This document shows positions 8,006 to 17,049 of a stretch of DNA of 64,000 bases, one piece after another. Below the pieces are notes generated by a model that was given only the letters and a program-made list of their open reading frames with translations, had not been told where the DNA came from and made no database searches. Within the stretch, counting starts at the first letter, position 1; every line of letters begins with the position of its first letter. This DNA comes from Flavobacteriaceae bacterium (GTDB taxonomy: Bacteria > Bacteroidota > Bacteroidia > Flavobacteriales > Flavobacteriaceae), in contig JANSXF010000012.1 in NCBI GenBank assembly GCA_024743095.1, positions 1-64,000 on the forward strand, read 5' to 3'. A program made the position numbers and the translations under genes.

Positions 8006-8564
8006 AATAAAGAAAGGAACAGGGGGGTATTCCAATATCACCGTAAAGAAAGAAACGGCCTCACGATTTCGCGGTTATTCCAAAAAGTTCAACAAGTCTC
8101 ATAGCGAGGTGTTGGATGGAATGGTACAATACTTCAAGGAGAACAACCTTGACCCTTTTGGTGAGGGAACAAAGATCATCCTTGACAGTATCAAAAAATT
8201 GGAGCGTCAGATGATGAAAAAATTCGATAGGCTCATCGCCATTATCAAGAACATGGAAAAGACCAGTATCCGGCCCACCTATGAAATGATGCTCATACTT
8301 TATGAAGCCTATGTAAAGGATGGGAGGAAACCTAAAAGTGAACCTGTCCAGATTCAGGAAGAACGAATGGATTTTTTGGAGCCTAGGAATACCGTTCCAA
8401 AAACAGAGCATGATAGAATGCTTCAAGAATTCAATGAATATAAAAAACGCTGCAATGAAATCCTCCATAATGTGGAAAAGGTAGAACCGATGATGGGAAA
8501 GCCATATCTAAAAATCAATATGGACATCGGGGATTTCGAAAGCCTGAAACATCAATTAAGATAA
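7980..8564 (+). CDS. BfmA/BtgA-family mobilization protein
   Basis: A 194-residue protein. Its N-terminus (about residues 15-65, NITVKKETASRFRGYSKKFNKS...) resembles a ribbon-helix-helix DNA-binding domain, followed by a coiled-coil-rich region with KKLERQMMKKFDRL and a C-terminal helical part. BfmA/BtgA proteins are relaxosome accessories of mobilizable elements in Bacteroidetes: they bind oriT and help the relaxase. It is followed after five bases by the MobB-type relaxase, which supports the call. The start ATG overlaps the small ORF upstream, suggesting translational coupling. Confidence 0.8.
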   Translation: MEKQSTSGKIKKGTGGYSNITVKKETASRFRGYSKKFNKSHSEVLDGMVQYFKENNLDPFGEGTKIILDSIKKLERQMMKKFDRLIAIIKNMEKTSIRPTYEMMLILYEAYVKDGRKPKSEPVQIQEERMDFLEPRNTVPKTEHDRMLQEFNEYKKRCNEILHNVEKVEPMMGKPYLKINMDIGDFESLKHQLR

Positions 8565-8569
8565 CGCTC

Positions 8570-9592
8570 ATGTACCTTACCATCTCGGCACAGAAAATGG
8601 GCAGCACCTACAACTCCAGTGTAGGGAACTATGTGGACTATCTGGAAAAGGAAAACGCAGAAAGGTTACCTGAACAAAGGGAGGAATTCTTTGACCAAGA
8701 GAACGACAGCGTAAGCCCTGAAAAGGTCGTGGAGGAAATAGATGCCAACACGGCCAAATTAAGGCAGAAAGACCCTAAATTCTATTCCATAGTGGTCAGC
8801 CCCAACCAAAGGGAGCTGAAGGCCATAGGCAATGACCCAAATATGCTAAGGGAATATACAAGGAAGCTCATGGAGGACTATGCCAAGAGTTTTCATAGGA
8901 ACCTAGAGGTAAAGGCCGAGAACCTGAAATATTATGCCAAGATAGAACATGAGCGCACCTATAGGGGCTTTGAAAGACAGGTTCAGGAGAATGCACCCTA
9001 TCGAGGTGAAATAGCACGGCTCAGGAACGAGATACGGAAAGTGGAACGTGGCGAATCCATCGGGAATGTCAATGAACTTGAAAAGAGGATCAAAGAGCAA
9101 GAAATATTGGCCCCTCACAAACAGAACGGACAATTGGTGGCCGCAGGGATGCAAAAGGAAGGGCCACAGACCCATATCCATATCATAGTGAGCAGAAGGG
9201 ACGTGACGAACACGTATACGCTTTCCCCGATGGCAAAGCACAAGGCCTCCGAAGTGGAACTGAACGGTAAGACGGTCAAAAGGGGATTTGATCGGGACAG
9301 CTTTTACCAAGCGGCCGAAAAGACCTTTGACAGGACAACAGGGTTTAAACGGAACTATGTGGAATCTTATGTCGGGAGAAAGGCACATGCCAAGGAACCG
9401 GGAAAGTTTTTTGCCAAGGTTATGGGTCTGCCCACCAAGGAAAAGGACATGGCTTTCAAACTGCTTAAGACAATGGGGGTCAAAGCTCCCAGTATACCGA
9501 CCAATAAAGTGCAGATGGCAGCCAAGATTATCAAGGCATTAGGGAGGGGCATTGATAAGGCAAGAGGTGCAGGTGAGGATATGGGCTACTGA
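8570..9592 (+). CDS. mobB: MobB-type relaxase (DUF5712-like)
   Basis: A 340-residue protein starting MYLTISAQKMGSTYNSSVGNYVDYLEKEN, typical of MobB relaxases of Bacteroidetes mobilizable elements. The metal-binding relaxase motif THIHIIVSRRD is at about residues 198-208 (H-x-H), preceded by a helical linker rich in Glu and Lys. Candidate nucleophilic tyrosines lie in the first 30 residues (YNSSVGNYVDY). Relaxases nick oriT and lead the strand into a recipient using another element's mating apparatus. No conjugation (Tra) genes are present, so the island is mobilizable rather than self-transmissible. Confidence 0.85.
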   Translation: MYLTISAQKMGSTYNSSVGNYVDYLEKENAERLPEQREEFFDQENDSVSPEKVVEEIDANTAKLRQKDPKFYSIVVSPNQRELKAIGNDPNMLREYTRKLMEDYAKSFHRNLEVKAENLKYYAKIEHERTYRGFERQVQENAPYRGEIARLRNEIRKVERGESIGNVNELEKRIKEQEILAPHKQNGQLVAAGMQKEGPQTHIHIIVSRRDVTNTYTLSPMAKHKASEVELNGKTVKRGFDRDSFYQAAEKTFDRTTGFKRNYVESYVGRKAHAKEPGKFFAKVMGLPTKEKDMAFKLLKTMGVKAPSIPTNKVQMAAKIIKALGRGIDKARGAGEDMGY

Positions 9593-9607
9593 AATCCAAA
9601 AAGTAGG

Positions 9608-9681
9608 TTGCGCCCTATCGTGTTTTTGCTCGACGCTTATCTACCAGAACACTACAAAAACCCGATAGGATCCATGCGCAA
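9608..9681. promoter_or_regulatory. Long imperfect inverted repeat after the relaxase gene
   Basis: CCTATCGTGTTTTTG (9614-9628) pairs with CAAAAACCCGATAGG (9655-9669) in 14 of 15 positions; an outer TTGCGC/GCGCAA pair (9608-9613, 9676-9681) extends it. The loop is 26 bases. It does not end in a T run, so it is more than a plain terminator. It may be an oriT or recombination site of the mobilization module. Confidence 0.4.
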
Positions 9682-9788
9682 AAGTTGGGGGTAAGATTTG
9701 GGGGACATTCAAATTGTTGTAAGAAAATTAAATAGAAAACAATCTTGACTTTGAGATCAAATAATCATTAAATTGTTAATTTTGGACC

Positions 9789-10739
9789 ATGGCCACTGCT
9801 GAACAAATAAAATCCCTCCTGCAATCGCATTATAAGAACGATAATGATCGCTTTAGTTCGATTGCATTACAAATGGCAGCCCACGAGGCTAGAAAAGGCA
9901 ATATGGCAATTGCCCAAGAAATAAAGTCCTTGGTCGAGAAGTCCAGAACAGGTGCTTTCAAAATAATAAAGTTAAATAGGGATGTCAGTGATTTAGTCTT
10001 GGTCTTTCATCCTGAAATTAGGTTAAATGAGCTAATTCTTTCTGAAGATGTTAGAAAGAAACTTGAAAGAATAATCTTAGAATATAAAGAAAGGGATAAA
10101 ATTCAGAAGTTTGGTTTACACAATAGGCGTAAAGTTTTGCTTTCAGGTCCCCCGGGCACTGGTAAAACTATTACTGCTTCTACAATTGCAGGAGAATTAA
10201 AACTACCTCTGTATGTCATTATGATGGATAAGTTAATGACAAAATATATGGGCGAAACTGCTGCCAAGCTGAGAGATGTATTCAACATGATGAATTCTAA
10301 TAGAGGAGTTTATCTGTTTGACGAATTTGATGCAATAGGAGCTGAAAGAGCTAGAGACAATGAGGTAGGTGAAATGAGAAGAGTACTCAATGCTTTTTTA
10401 CAATTCATAGAACAAGATAGTTCGGACAGTGTTATTCTAGGCGCTACTAACAATATTAAAATACTTGACTCTGCTCTTTTCAGGCGCTTCGATGATATAA
10501 TAACTTACACCTTTCCAAATCCTCAACAGATTGAGGAATTGATTCGTTTGAAATTATCCCGGTTTTTAGGAAACTATCAATTAAATAAGATTGTTGCTGC
10601 GGCCAAAGGATTAAGTCATGCAGAAATTACGAATGCGTGCAACGATGCTTTGAAGGAAACAATCCTAGCAGATAAGAAGACTGTAGTTCAGTCGCTTTTG
10701 ATTCAAATGCTAAAAGACCGGAAAGTTAATTATATGTAA
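9789..10739 (+). CDS. ietA: IetA-like AAA ATPase of IetAS defence system
   Basis: A 316-residue AAA ATPase. Residues 1-90 are helical; the ATPase core has Walker A GPPGTGKT at about residue 120, Walker B with YLFDEFDAIG near residue 178, sensor-1 GATNN and the arginine-finger region ALFRRFDD, followed by a small C-terminal lid. It is followed after nine bases by a large subtilisin-like protease. This AAA ATPase plus subtilase pair is the IetAS module, known on plasmids (ietA/ietS) and described as an anti-phage defence system. The ATPase probably controls or inhibits the protease until infection. It lies in a mobilizable island, as is usual for such systems. Confidence 0.82.
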   Translation: MATAEQIKSLLQSHYKNDNDRFSSIALQMAAHEARKGNMAIAQEIKSLVEKSRTGAFKIIKLNRDVSDLVLVFHPEIRLNELILSEDVRKKLERIILEYKERDKIQKFGLHNRRKVLLSGPPGTGKTITASTIAGELKLPLYVIMMDKLMTKYMGETAAKLRDVFNMMNSNRGVYLFDEFDAIGAERARDNEVGEMRRVLNAFLQFIEQDSSDSVILGATNNIKILDSALFRRFDDIITYTFPNPQQIEELIRLKLSRFLGNYQLNKIVAAAKGLSHAEITNACNDALKETILADKKTVVQSLLIQMLKDRKVNYM

Positions 10740-10748
10740 GCTCATTTT

Positions 10749-13220
10749 ATGGCCGATGATTTTAAACGACACCTCTTTGTAAACAACGTACATACATCCC
10801 AAAAATTTAAAGTTGCCCCTAGGAGTATTGTTTCCTCAAATGATATTCCTGCCAGAAACAGGACTATTCACGGAACTGCTATGCTTGCTCAATTAAATCA
10901 GGTTTGGCAAGCCTCAGATCAAGAGTTTTATAATAGAGTAGACATGGGTCTACCCGTAAAAGAAGGGGAGTATATAACCTTTAAAAGTGCTGAAGATAAC
11001 ACTCTAAAAATTGACTCTTTAGACACAAGTGGGGCAAGATTATTGAATGTTAAAATAGATTCTCAATCGGCTCAGGAAATTGCGACACTATTCATCCCGT
11101 CGGATAAAAAGAGTAAGTTAATCTCGAAGATAGAAAAATACTCAGATACTGAAAAGACGGAACGATTTAATAAAGAATTAGTTGCCAGGATTGAAGAAAT
11201 ATCAAAAGCTGAAATCGAAAATCTTTGGAGTAGTCCAATGGAGTACCTTCCAAAAGAAGAGGCTATTTGGGTTGAATTATGGATGGGTCTTGAAAAAGAT
11301 GATTATGAAATAAGCAAACCAAAGTTTCAAGGGATATGTGAGTTATTTGACATTCAATTGGGAATTGGAGTTTTATTTTTTCCTGAGCGTACGGTTCAAC
11401 TAATCAAAGCAAACTATAATCAACTTAGCGAGGTTTTAAAGTCATTTGATGGGATTGCCGAACTAAGAAAGCCTGAAGAATTTAATTCGTATTGGTTAAG
11501 TCAGACAACAGTTGAGAGGGAGGATTGGATAGAGGAAACCTTAGATAAAATTACAATCAACGACACAAATAACTTTATTTCCGTACTGGATACTGGAGTA
11601 AACAATGGACATAAATTAATAGCTCCTGTATTATTAAATGGCAATAAATTAACCGTGGAAATGAATTGGGGCACCAATGACATTGGTGGACATGGGACAA
11701 GAATTGCTGGAGTGGCTATTTATGGTAACTTAAATGCTGTTTTTGAAAATCCCAATATTGAAATCAATCACCATATTGAATCGGTTAAAATTATTGCTCC
11801 AAATGGTGAAGCCGCAAGTAAGAGTCTACCTATTATAACCCAAGATGCCGTCAATCTGGGAATAATTAATAATGCAGAATTAAAACGAATATATTGTTTT
11901 GCCAATACGGGAAAGAATCAATTTGAGTTTGGAAAGCCATCAACTTGGTCGGCTACCATTGACTCTATTGTTTTTGGTGAAGACGATGATGATAAAAAGC
12001 TTTTCGTTGTTAGTGCAGGAAATGTAAGGGAAGAGGATGATTACTCGCAATATCCCGAAAACAATTTAAACCTCCAAATTGAAAGCCCAGCACAATCTTG
12101 GAACTCAATCACTGTAGGGGCATATACGCAGAAAACTGTTCCTAATAAAAAAGTTTTAGCTTCAAAAGATACTTTGTCCCCGTTCAGTAGAACATCTAAT
12201 GCTTGGGAAAATAATTGGCCTATAAAACCGGATGTTGTTTTTGAAGGCGGTAATTTGTTAAAACTGGATAATGGAGATATTGATTTTGATGATAATCTCG
12301 AAATTCTTACCACCTCAAGTAATGCCATTATTAATCAATTGACCACTATCAATGCAACAAGTGCTGCAACCGCTTTTGCATCTAATTTTTTGGCAAAGTT
12401 AAGACATATATATCCTGATGCTTGGGAAGAGACATTAAGAGCCTTGACCATCCATTCTGCGAAATGGACCGATAAAATGATGGAGCAATCTAAATTTGAC
12501 GGAAGTCAAAGTTCCATTATCAAAATGCTTAGAACATATGGCTATGGGGTGCCCAATTTGGAAAAAGCAATTGAATGTAAATCGAACTATTTGACTTTCG
12601 TTTCAGAACAGGTTATTCAACCATACATAAAGGAAGACGGAAAAGACCCAAGTACCAATGATGTACATTTTTATGAATTTCCATGGCCCCGTGACATACT
12701 AGAAAATTTAGGAGATGCAAATGTCACGATAAAGGTCACTCTTTCATACTTTATTGAACCTAATCCTGGTGAAAAAGGATATTCAACCAAATATTCTTAT
12801 CAATCCACAGCCTTAAAGTTTGCTTTAATGCCTCCTAATGATACACCTGGCAACTTTATGTTACGAATAAACAATGTGGCTAGAGAAAAATTAAAAAAGC
12901 AATTGGAAGTCAAAAAATTGCCGGAGGATGCCATTGAAAGTGTGTCAAATATTAAATGGAAATTGGGTGCCGAAAATGTGTTTAAAGGATCCGTGCATAG
13001 CAACTATTGGGAAACTTCGGCAGCAGAGGCCTCCGCTTGTAATTATATTGCAGTTTATCCACAACCTTCTGGATGGTGGAAAAATTTGAAAAAGAAAAAT
13101 AAGTTTAACGAAAGCCTTCGATATTCTTTAATAGTTTCGATTGAAACACCAGAAAACGCATTAGATATTTATACTAAAATAGCTGAAAAAGTTACGGCTG
13201 AGAATCTGATAAAGGTTTGA
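10749..13220 (+). CDS. ietS: IetS-like subtilisin-family serine protease
   Basis: An 823-residue protein with no signal peptide, so it is cytosolic. The S8 catalytic triad is visible: Asp281 (FISVLDTG), His315 (GGHGTR) and Ser538 (NATSAAT). An N-terminal region of about 270 residues and a C-terminal region of about 200 residues flank the protease core and may carry recognition or regulation functions. It is translated with the AAA ATPase gene nine bases upstream. In IetAS the protease is the likely effector, harming the host or phage proteins when released by its partner. Its A/T-rich composition differs from the relaxase gene, suggesting a separate origin within the island. Confidence 0.82.
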   Translation: MADDFKRHLFVNNVHTSQKFKVAPRSIVSSNDIPARNRTIHGTAMLAQLNQVWQASDQEFYNRVDMGLPVKEGEYITFKSAEDNTLKIDSLDTSGARLLNVKIDSQSAQEIATLFIPSDKKSKLISKIEKYSDTEKTERFNKELVARIEEISKAEIENLWSSPMEYLPKEEAIWVELWMGLEKDDYEISKPKFQGICELFDIQLGIGVLFFPERTVQLIKANYNQLSEVLKSFDGIAELRKPEEFNSYWLSQTTVEREDWIEETLDKITINDTNNFISVLDTGVNNGHKLIAPVLLNGNKLTVEMNWGTNDIGGHGTRIAGVAIYGNLNAVFENPNIEINHHIESVKIIAPNGEAASKSLPIITQDAVNLGIINNAELKRIYCFANTGKNQFEFGKPSTWSATIDSIVFGEDDDDKKLFVVSAGNVREEDDYSQYPENNLNLQIESPAQSWNSITVGAYTQKTVPNKKVLASKDTLSPFSRTSNAWENNWPIKPDVVFEGGNLLKLDNGDIDFDDNLEILTTSSNAIINQLTTINATSAATAFASNFLAKLRHIYPDAWEETLRALTIHSAKWTDKMMEQSKFDGSQSSIIKMLRTYGYGVPNLEKAIECKSNYLTFVSEQVIQPYIKEDGKDPSTNDVHFYEFPWPRDILENLGDANVTIKVTLSYFIEPNPGEKGYSTKYSYQSTALKFALMPPNDTPGNFMLRINNVAREKLKKQLEVKKLPEDAIESVSNIKWKLGAENVFKGSVHSNYWETSAAEASACNYIAVYPQPSGWWKNLKKKNKFNESLRYSLIVSIETPENALDIYTKIAEKVTAENLIKV

Positions 13221-13234
13221 TAATAAACAGTCAA

Positions 13235-13642
13235 CTATTTTTTTTCTAGCAGCTTTTCCAAGTAAGCAATCTTGTCTTTCTCTGCTTGAACAAGACGCTC
13301 ATAAAGCTCAACTACTTTTTCAATTGTGTTGAATGTTGGCTGATAGTTAAGGGAACTGGCAATAATGGTGGAATTATCACTGCTTGTATTATTATAGGTA
13401 TTGTTGATGATATTGAATACTGCTTCTTCCGAAAAATTTTCAATCCCCTCCGTGGTAACTCCTAAGGCTTTGGCAATTTCTTTCAATTTCACATCGTCCA
13501 CCTGTTCGCTGTTCTCAATATTGGAAACGGCCTGTTGGCTTATGCCGAGTTCCTCGGCCAAAGTCTCCTGTTTCATTCCACGGAGTTCCCTGATCCTACT
13601 GATCTTTCTGCCTATATGATTGTTCTTGGTCTTTGTCTGCAT
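13235..13642 (-). CDS. XRE-family transcriptional regulator with coiled-coil tail
   Basis: A 135-residue protein. Residues about 11-65 form a helix-turn-helix of the XRE/Cro type (IGRKISRIRELRGMKQETLAEELGIS...), and residues 105-135 a short coiled coil (EKVVELYERLVQAEKDKIAYLEKLLEKK). Such proteins are common regulators on mobile elements and typically repress a neighbouring promoter. It is convergent with ietS and divergent from the HEPN gene at 13787, so it probably controls the HEPN cassette; the 144-base gap between them would hold both promoters. Confidence 0.85.
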   Translation of the reverse strand: MQTKTKNNHIGRKISRIRELRGMKQETLAEELGISQQAVSNIENSEQVDDVKLKEIAKALGVTTEGIENFSEEAVFNIINNTYNNTSSDNSTIIASSLNYQPTFNTIEKVVELYERLVQAEKDKIAYLEKLLEKK

Positions 13643-13786
13643 ATCTCAAATATAGGGTGTTTCCCACAATAATCCGATTGTAAAATACAAAACAGTTTCA
13701 ATAAAGTACAAGTGTTTATGGTGGGGTACTTGGGAATGTGGCCTTAATATGGTCAGTGATTCTCGAACCCTTTAAACCACGAACCC

Positions 13787-15010
13787 ATGAAGTATCACAC
13801 AAACATACCGGAAAACTTTGAAAGAGCGGAAGAACTCTCCAATTTGATTGAAAGCATCCTGAACGTGATTACGATTGATGCCGTCTTTTTGTCAAGAAAA
13901 CAAATAGAGGGCAATTCCACTTATCATATTCTAACACTCTTTACCGATGCCGATAACGATCCCATTCCAAATGAGATACTAGCTTTAGTGTCAAAACTTG
14001 GGAAGGAGTATCCCGATTTCAGGATAAGGATCTATACCGAGGAACAATCTGAAATTGGTCTTTCGCGTGGGTCGCTTTACTTCTTGGAACACTGTTGTCT
14101 TGGGGATACGGTTTATGCCCGTATAGAGGGTGCAAACCTCTTGGACTATCCAGAAATGACCCTGACCAATATCATTAAAAGGACCGTCCGCAATTATGAT
14201 TCGGAAATGAAGAAGGTGACAACATTTGCCAATACTGCGGACATCTTGATAAAGGAAGGGGACTATGCCATTGCCACCTTCAACATGCACCAAGCCTTTG
14301 AGCTTGGTTTCCGTTTTATAGAACAGATGTGCATAGGAAGGAGCAAGGTTACCCATAGCATCATCAGCCATATCAACTATTGCAGACATTACTTTCCAAC
14401 GATTATTCCGTTTACAAAAACCTTTGAATTGGACAACAACGAACTGCTGCTGCTGTTGGAACATGCCTATAGTGTGGCACGCTATGGCAATGAATTTGAG
14501 ATTGATAAAACACAGACCCTGACTATTCAATTCGAACTAAAGGAATTTATTGAAAAGATGGAAGCCGTTTATAGGAGACACTATGACTATTGTATGCATA
14601 GGATTGAGGGCGAGGATATAGATTCCACTAATGAAACTCAAAATGAAGCCCATGATGCGGATAAACTTGAAGAATCCCTTTGGGGAAAACTAAAAGATTG
14701 GGAGGAAGAACACTTTATCACTTTGATGTCCCTTAACGGACATAAGACCATAGACATCACCACGGAAGGCTATTTGGACTCTTCATTCATGATTTCCAAT
14801 TTGATAAAAGTATGTATTACGGCGATGGAATCCGATCTCCTATCAAATCGGGTGGTACCGGAACCAGAACATAATATACGTGAAGTGCTTGGGTATGTAT
14901 TGGATATGATACCACATGATGAGATGAGATTTCTTGATAAGATCAGCAAACTGCTTTCCAAACCGAAATACAATCATGAATCCAAAATAGCATATTATGA
15001 AGAAGAATAA
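13787..15010 (+). CDS. HEPN-domain protein with N-terminal nucleotidyltransferase-like region and C-terminal repeat domain
   Basis: A 407-residue protein in three parts. Residues 1-130 resemble a degenerate nucleotidyltransferase fold; the catalytic GS...D-x-D signature is not visible. Residues about 150-260 form a HEPN four-helix domain (FNMHQAFELGFRFIEQM, HSIISHI, YSVARYGNEF), with a possible R-x6-H motif in RRHYDYCMH near residue 265. Residues about 315-395 (from about GYLDSSFMISNLIKVC to FLDKISKLL) match the three small proteins encoded next. HEPN proteins are often RNases in toxin or defence systems. The gene overlaps the next by 14 bases. The role is inferred. Confidence 0.65.
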   Translation: MKYHTNIPENFERAEELSNLIESILNVITIDAVFLSRKQIEGNSTYHILTLFTDADNDPIPNEILALVSKLGKEYPDFRIRIYTEEQSEIGLSRGSLYFLEHCCLGDTVYARIEGANLLDYPEMTLTNIIKRTVRNYDSEMKKVTTFANTADILIKEGDYAIATFNMHQAFELGFRFIEQMCIGRSKVTHSIISHINYCRHYFPTIIPFTKTFELDNNELLLLLEHAYSVARYGNEFEIDKTQTLTIQFELKEFIEKMEAVYRRHYDYCMHRIEGEDIDSTNETQNEAHDADKLEESLWGKLKDWEEEHFITLMSLNGHKTIDITTEGYLDSSFMISNLIKVCITAMESDLLSNRVVPEPEHNIREVLGYVLDMIPHDEMRFLDKISKLLSKPKYNHESKIAYYEEE

Positions 15011-15344
15011 AAAGCTGAAGATCTTGGAGGAAATCCAACAGCTCAGGAACAATCTTTCAGGACTGTTGGGGAACAAAAAATCCATAGACCCCAAGGGTAA
15101 CTATGTGTCCTTTGAGGTAAGGGACAATAACCATCTTTTGATGCAGATCATCAGCCTTTTGGAGGTCTGTGTATTCGCCCTTGATGGAGATGGAATGATG
15201 TTGTCCCCTGACAATAAAAATGCATCCAAAGAGGATAGTGTGACCCAAGTATTGGAACTGATTTTGAGCATCCTTCCAGATAGCCAAATGTACTTTATGG
15301 ACCAATTGGAAGAAAAGCTATCGAAACTTGAAAACAAAAAATAA
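14997..15344 (+). CDS. Small helical protein, paralogue 1 of the HEPN C-terminal domain
   Basis: A 115-residue protein that starts inside the end of the HEPN gene (14-base overlap), indicating coupled translation. Its core (LLMQIISLLEVCVFALDGD, then VTQVLELILSILPDSQMYFMDQL) repeats the pattern of the HEPN protein's C-terminus: an aliphatic helix with Val-Cys, a variable loop, then a helix ending LLP-x-x-E/Q-x-x-F-L/M-D. No enzyme motif or signal peptide is present. It may be a regulator or antitoxin-like partner that binds the HEPN protein through the shared fold. The family is not recognised. Confidence 0.6.
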   Translation: MKKNKKLKILEEIQQLRNNLSGLLGNKKSIDPKGNYVSFEVRDNNHLLMQIISLLEVCVFALDGDGMMLSPDNKNASKEDSVTQVLELILSILPDSQMYFMDQLEEKLSKLENKK

Positions 15345-15348
15345 ATCC

Positions 15349-15696
15349 ATGAACGCGAACGAAGAAAAGCTTATAAAAGATTTAAGATTCCACGGGAACG
15401 ACCATACCCCAACACTTGTTCCCCATCCATGGTTCAAGGACAAGTTCCAACCAACGTTCTTTTATGTTGATGGCCATGCCGATCTGTTGTTGACCGTTCG
15501 CGCATTGATATACCTTTCCATGAGGGCAATAAACCCCGAATTGGGTTCAGACGATATAATGGAAAGGAACGAAGAGGAATTCATCCATCAGGCGATGACT
15601 ATAGCCAACCGTTTGATGCCGGTTGGGGAAGAGGCATTGATGGATCATTTGAACCTATATTATAGGGAGGAAAAGAAAGTCAAAGAAGAGGACTGA
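15349..15696 (+). CDS. Small helical protein, paralogue 2 of the HEPN C-terminal domain
   Basis: A 115-residue protein from the ATG at 15349, four bases after the previous stop; a TTG further upstream is in frame but overlaps the previous gene. The shared core is YVDGHADLLLTVRALIYLSMRAI, a variable loop, then MTIANRLMPVGEEALMDHLN. It keeps the Tyr-x-Asp and LMP...LMD positions of the group but lacks the Val-Cys pair of the others, so it is the most divergent member. The N-terminus contains many His and Pro residues. Function is unknown. Confidence 0.6.
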   Translation: MNANEEKLIKDLRFHGNDHTPTLVPHPWFKDKFQPTFFYVDGHADLLLTVRALIYLSMRAINPELGSDDIMERNEEEFIHQAMTIANRLMPVGEEALMDHLNLYYREEKKVKEED

Positions 15697-15726
15697 TTTA
15701 AGAAAACTACGAATAACGGGATAGTT

Positions 15727-16050
15727 ATGAAAAAGAGCAAAAAGGAATTGAAGAAACTAATAGAATCCGCAAGATATAAGTTGGAGGTACTGGAGCCTAC
15801 TAATCTACAAAAAGGTAAGTTCAGACCGTCCTTTGTTTTATTGGATGGATACTTGGACCTTTTTGATACCATAGAAGCATTGATTAATGTGTGTATTTTG
15901 GCAACCCAAGGAGAACCATATTCCCCACCGCACGTAAAACAGCCGGGGGAGGATATTCGTAAGACCTTGGAACTTGTCACACAACTTTTACCTTTTGAAG
16001 AAGGGGAGTTCTTGGATGAGGTGAACCAACTTTTGAAGAAAGAGACTTGA
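15727..16050 (+). CDS. Small helical protein, paralogue 3 of the HEPN C-terminal domain
   Basis: A 107-residue protein, 30 bases after paralogue 2. Its core LLDGYLDLFDTIEALINVC, then RKTLELVTQLLPFEEGEFLD, is the closest in pattern to the HEPN protein's own C-terminus (GYLDSSFMISNLIKVC...). The residues G-Y-L-D and V-C are shared with it. It is probably the last gene of a four-gene operon starting at 13787. Function is unknown. Confidence 0.6.
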   Translation: MKKSKKELKKLIESARYKLEVLEPTNLQKGKFRPSFVLLDGYLDLFDTIEALINVCILATQGEPYSPPHVKQPGEDIRKTLELVTQLLPFEEGEFLDEVNQLLKKET

Positions 16051-16130
16051 TTTATAAAGAAACCTTTCCTAAAGATCAGGGAATGATTTCAATTGTTAAA
16101 ATCCATTTAAAAATGGTAAAATCAAATTCG

Positions 16131-16904
16131 TTAATCAAGTATTACGTAAACAAAAAATAAATTAATAAATACTGTCAGCACTATCGTCAAACGGATTGCC
16201 CTTTTAGGGACTTTAAAAATAGCACGTACATCTTGTTTGCAGATTAAATAGAAAAAACTTCCAAAAAATAACAAAGTCATAAGATATACAGCAGGTGATA
16301 ATATTGGAAAAATTTCTTCAAGTGTAGAAATTCCAGATGACTGTCTATCCAAATTCATAAAGAAGAGAATAATGGTATTTAAAGCAGAATAGGCCAAAAA
16401 AATTGAAAGTAGTATCCAACCTATCATTCGTCGTTTCCAAAATAAAAATACTCCTATTGGTAAAAGGATTATTGGAAAGAAGTACTCCGCCATACTGAAG
16501 TCCCACTCTGAAATTCCCTCATGAAGTAAAATTTGAAACATGCCCCATTCATCATAAAGTCTGTAAATTGCAATAGCTCCAAAAATTAGAATTGTCAGTC
16601 TGATAATTTTCTCAGGTGTTTGAATTCCGTTCTGAATTGGATTTATGGTATCAAAAAAGGTAGAAGCACTTTTTTTTATCCTTTTTTCACGTTGTTTTCT
16701 TTTTTCAATCTCACGTCTTTTTGCATTTTCTTTTGCTATAATTTGAGATTTCGCAAGATTTAATTCTTGTTCAGTAAGTTTTCGGCTTTCAATTTCAGTT
16801 TTAGCGGTTTCGACGGCGATTGGATTATATTTTTCCGCCTCCACAATTATCGTCAAAAGTTCGCTGTTAGACAGTTTTTTATATAATTCCGTGAATTCGG
16901 TCAT
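16131..16904 (-). CDS. Hypothetical membrane protein with N-terminal charged helical region
   Basis: A 257-residue protein. Residues 1-85 are hydrophilic and helical, with many Glu and Lys residues (KENAKRREIEKRKQREKR), resembling the start of Bacteroidetes proteins with a short adaptor region before membrane helices. Residues about 98-255 hold four to five hydrophobic helices. No catalytic motif is visible. It lies alone on the minus strand after the HEPN cassette and may mark the boundary between the island and the chromosome. The family is not recognised. Confidence 0.6.
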   Translation of the reverse strand: MTEFTELYKKLSNSELLTIIVEAEKYNPIAVETAKTEIESRKLTEQELNLAKSQIIAKENAKRREIEKRKQREKRIKKSASTFFDTINPIQNGIQTPEKIIRLTILIFGAIAIYRLYDEWGMFQILLHEGISEWDFSMAEYFFPIILLPIGVFLFWKRRMIGWILLSIFLAYSALNTIILFFMNLDRQSSGISTLEEIFPILSPAVYLMTLLFFGSFFYLICKQDVRAIFKVPKRAIRLTIVLTVFINLFFVYVILD

Positions 16905-17049
16905 TGTCCTTATTGTTGGTTTTGGCTTGCTTGTAAAAGTATCCTTTATTTGATAGTAAAATCATCAGCAGATTTTTCCACTGAGAATTGAGTCTTTAAC
17001 CAGTGTTTTATTTCGATGTGGCAGCAACCATGAAAAGTCGTTACCATTC

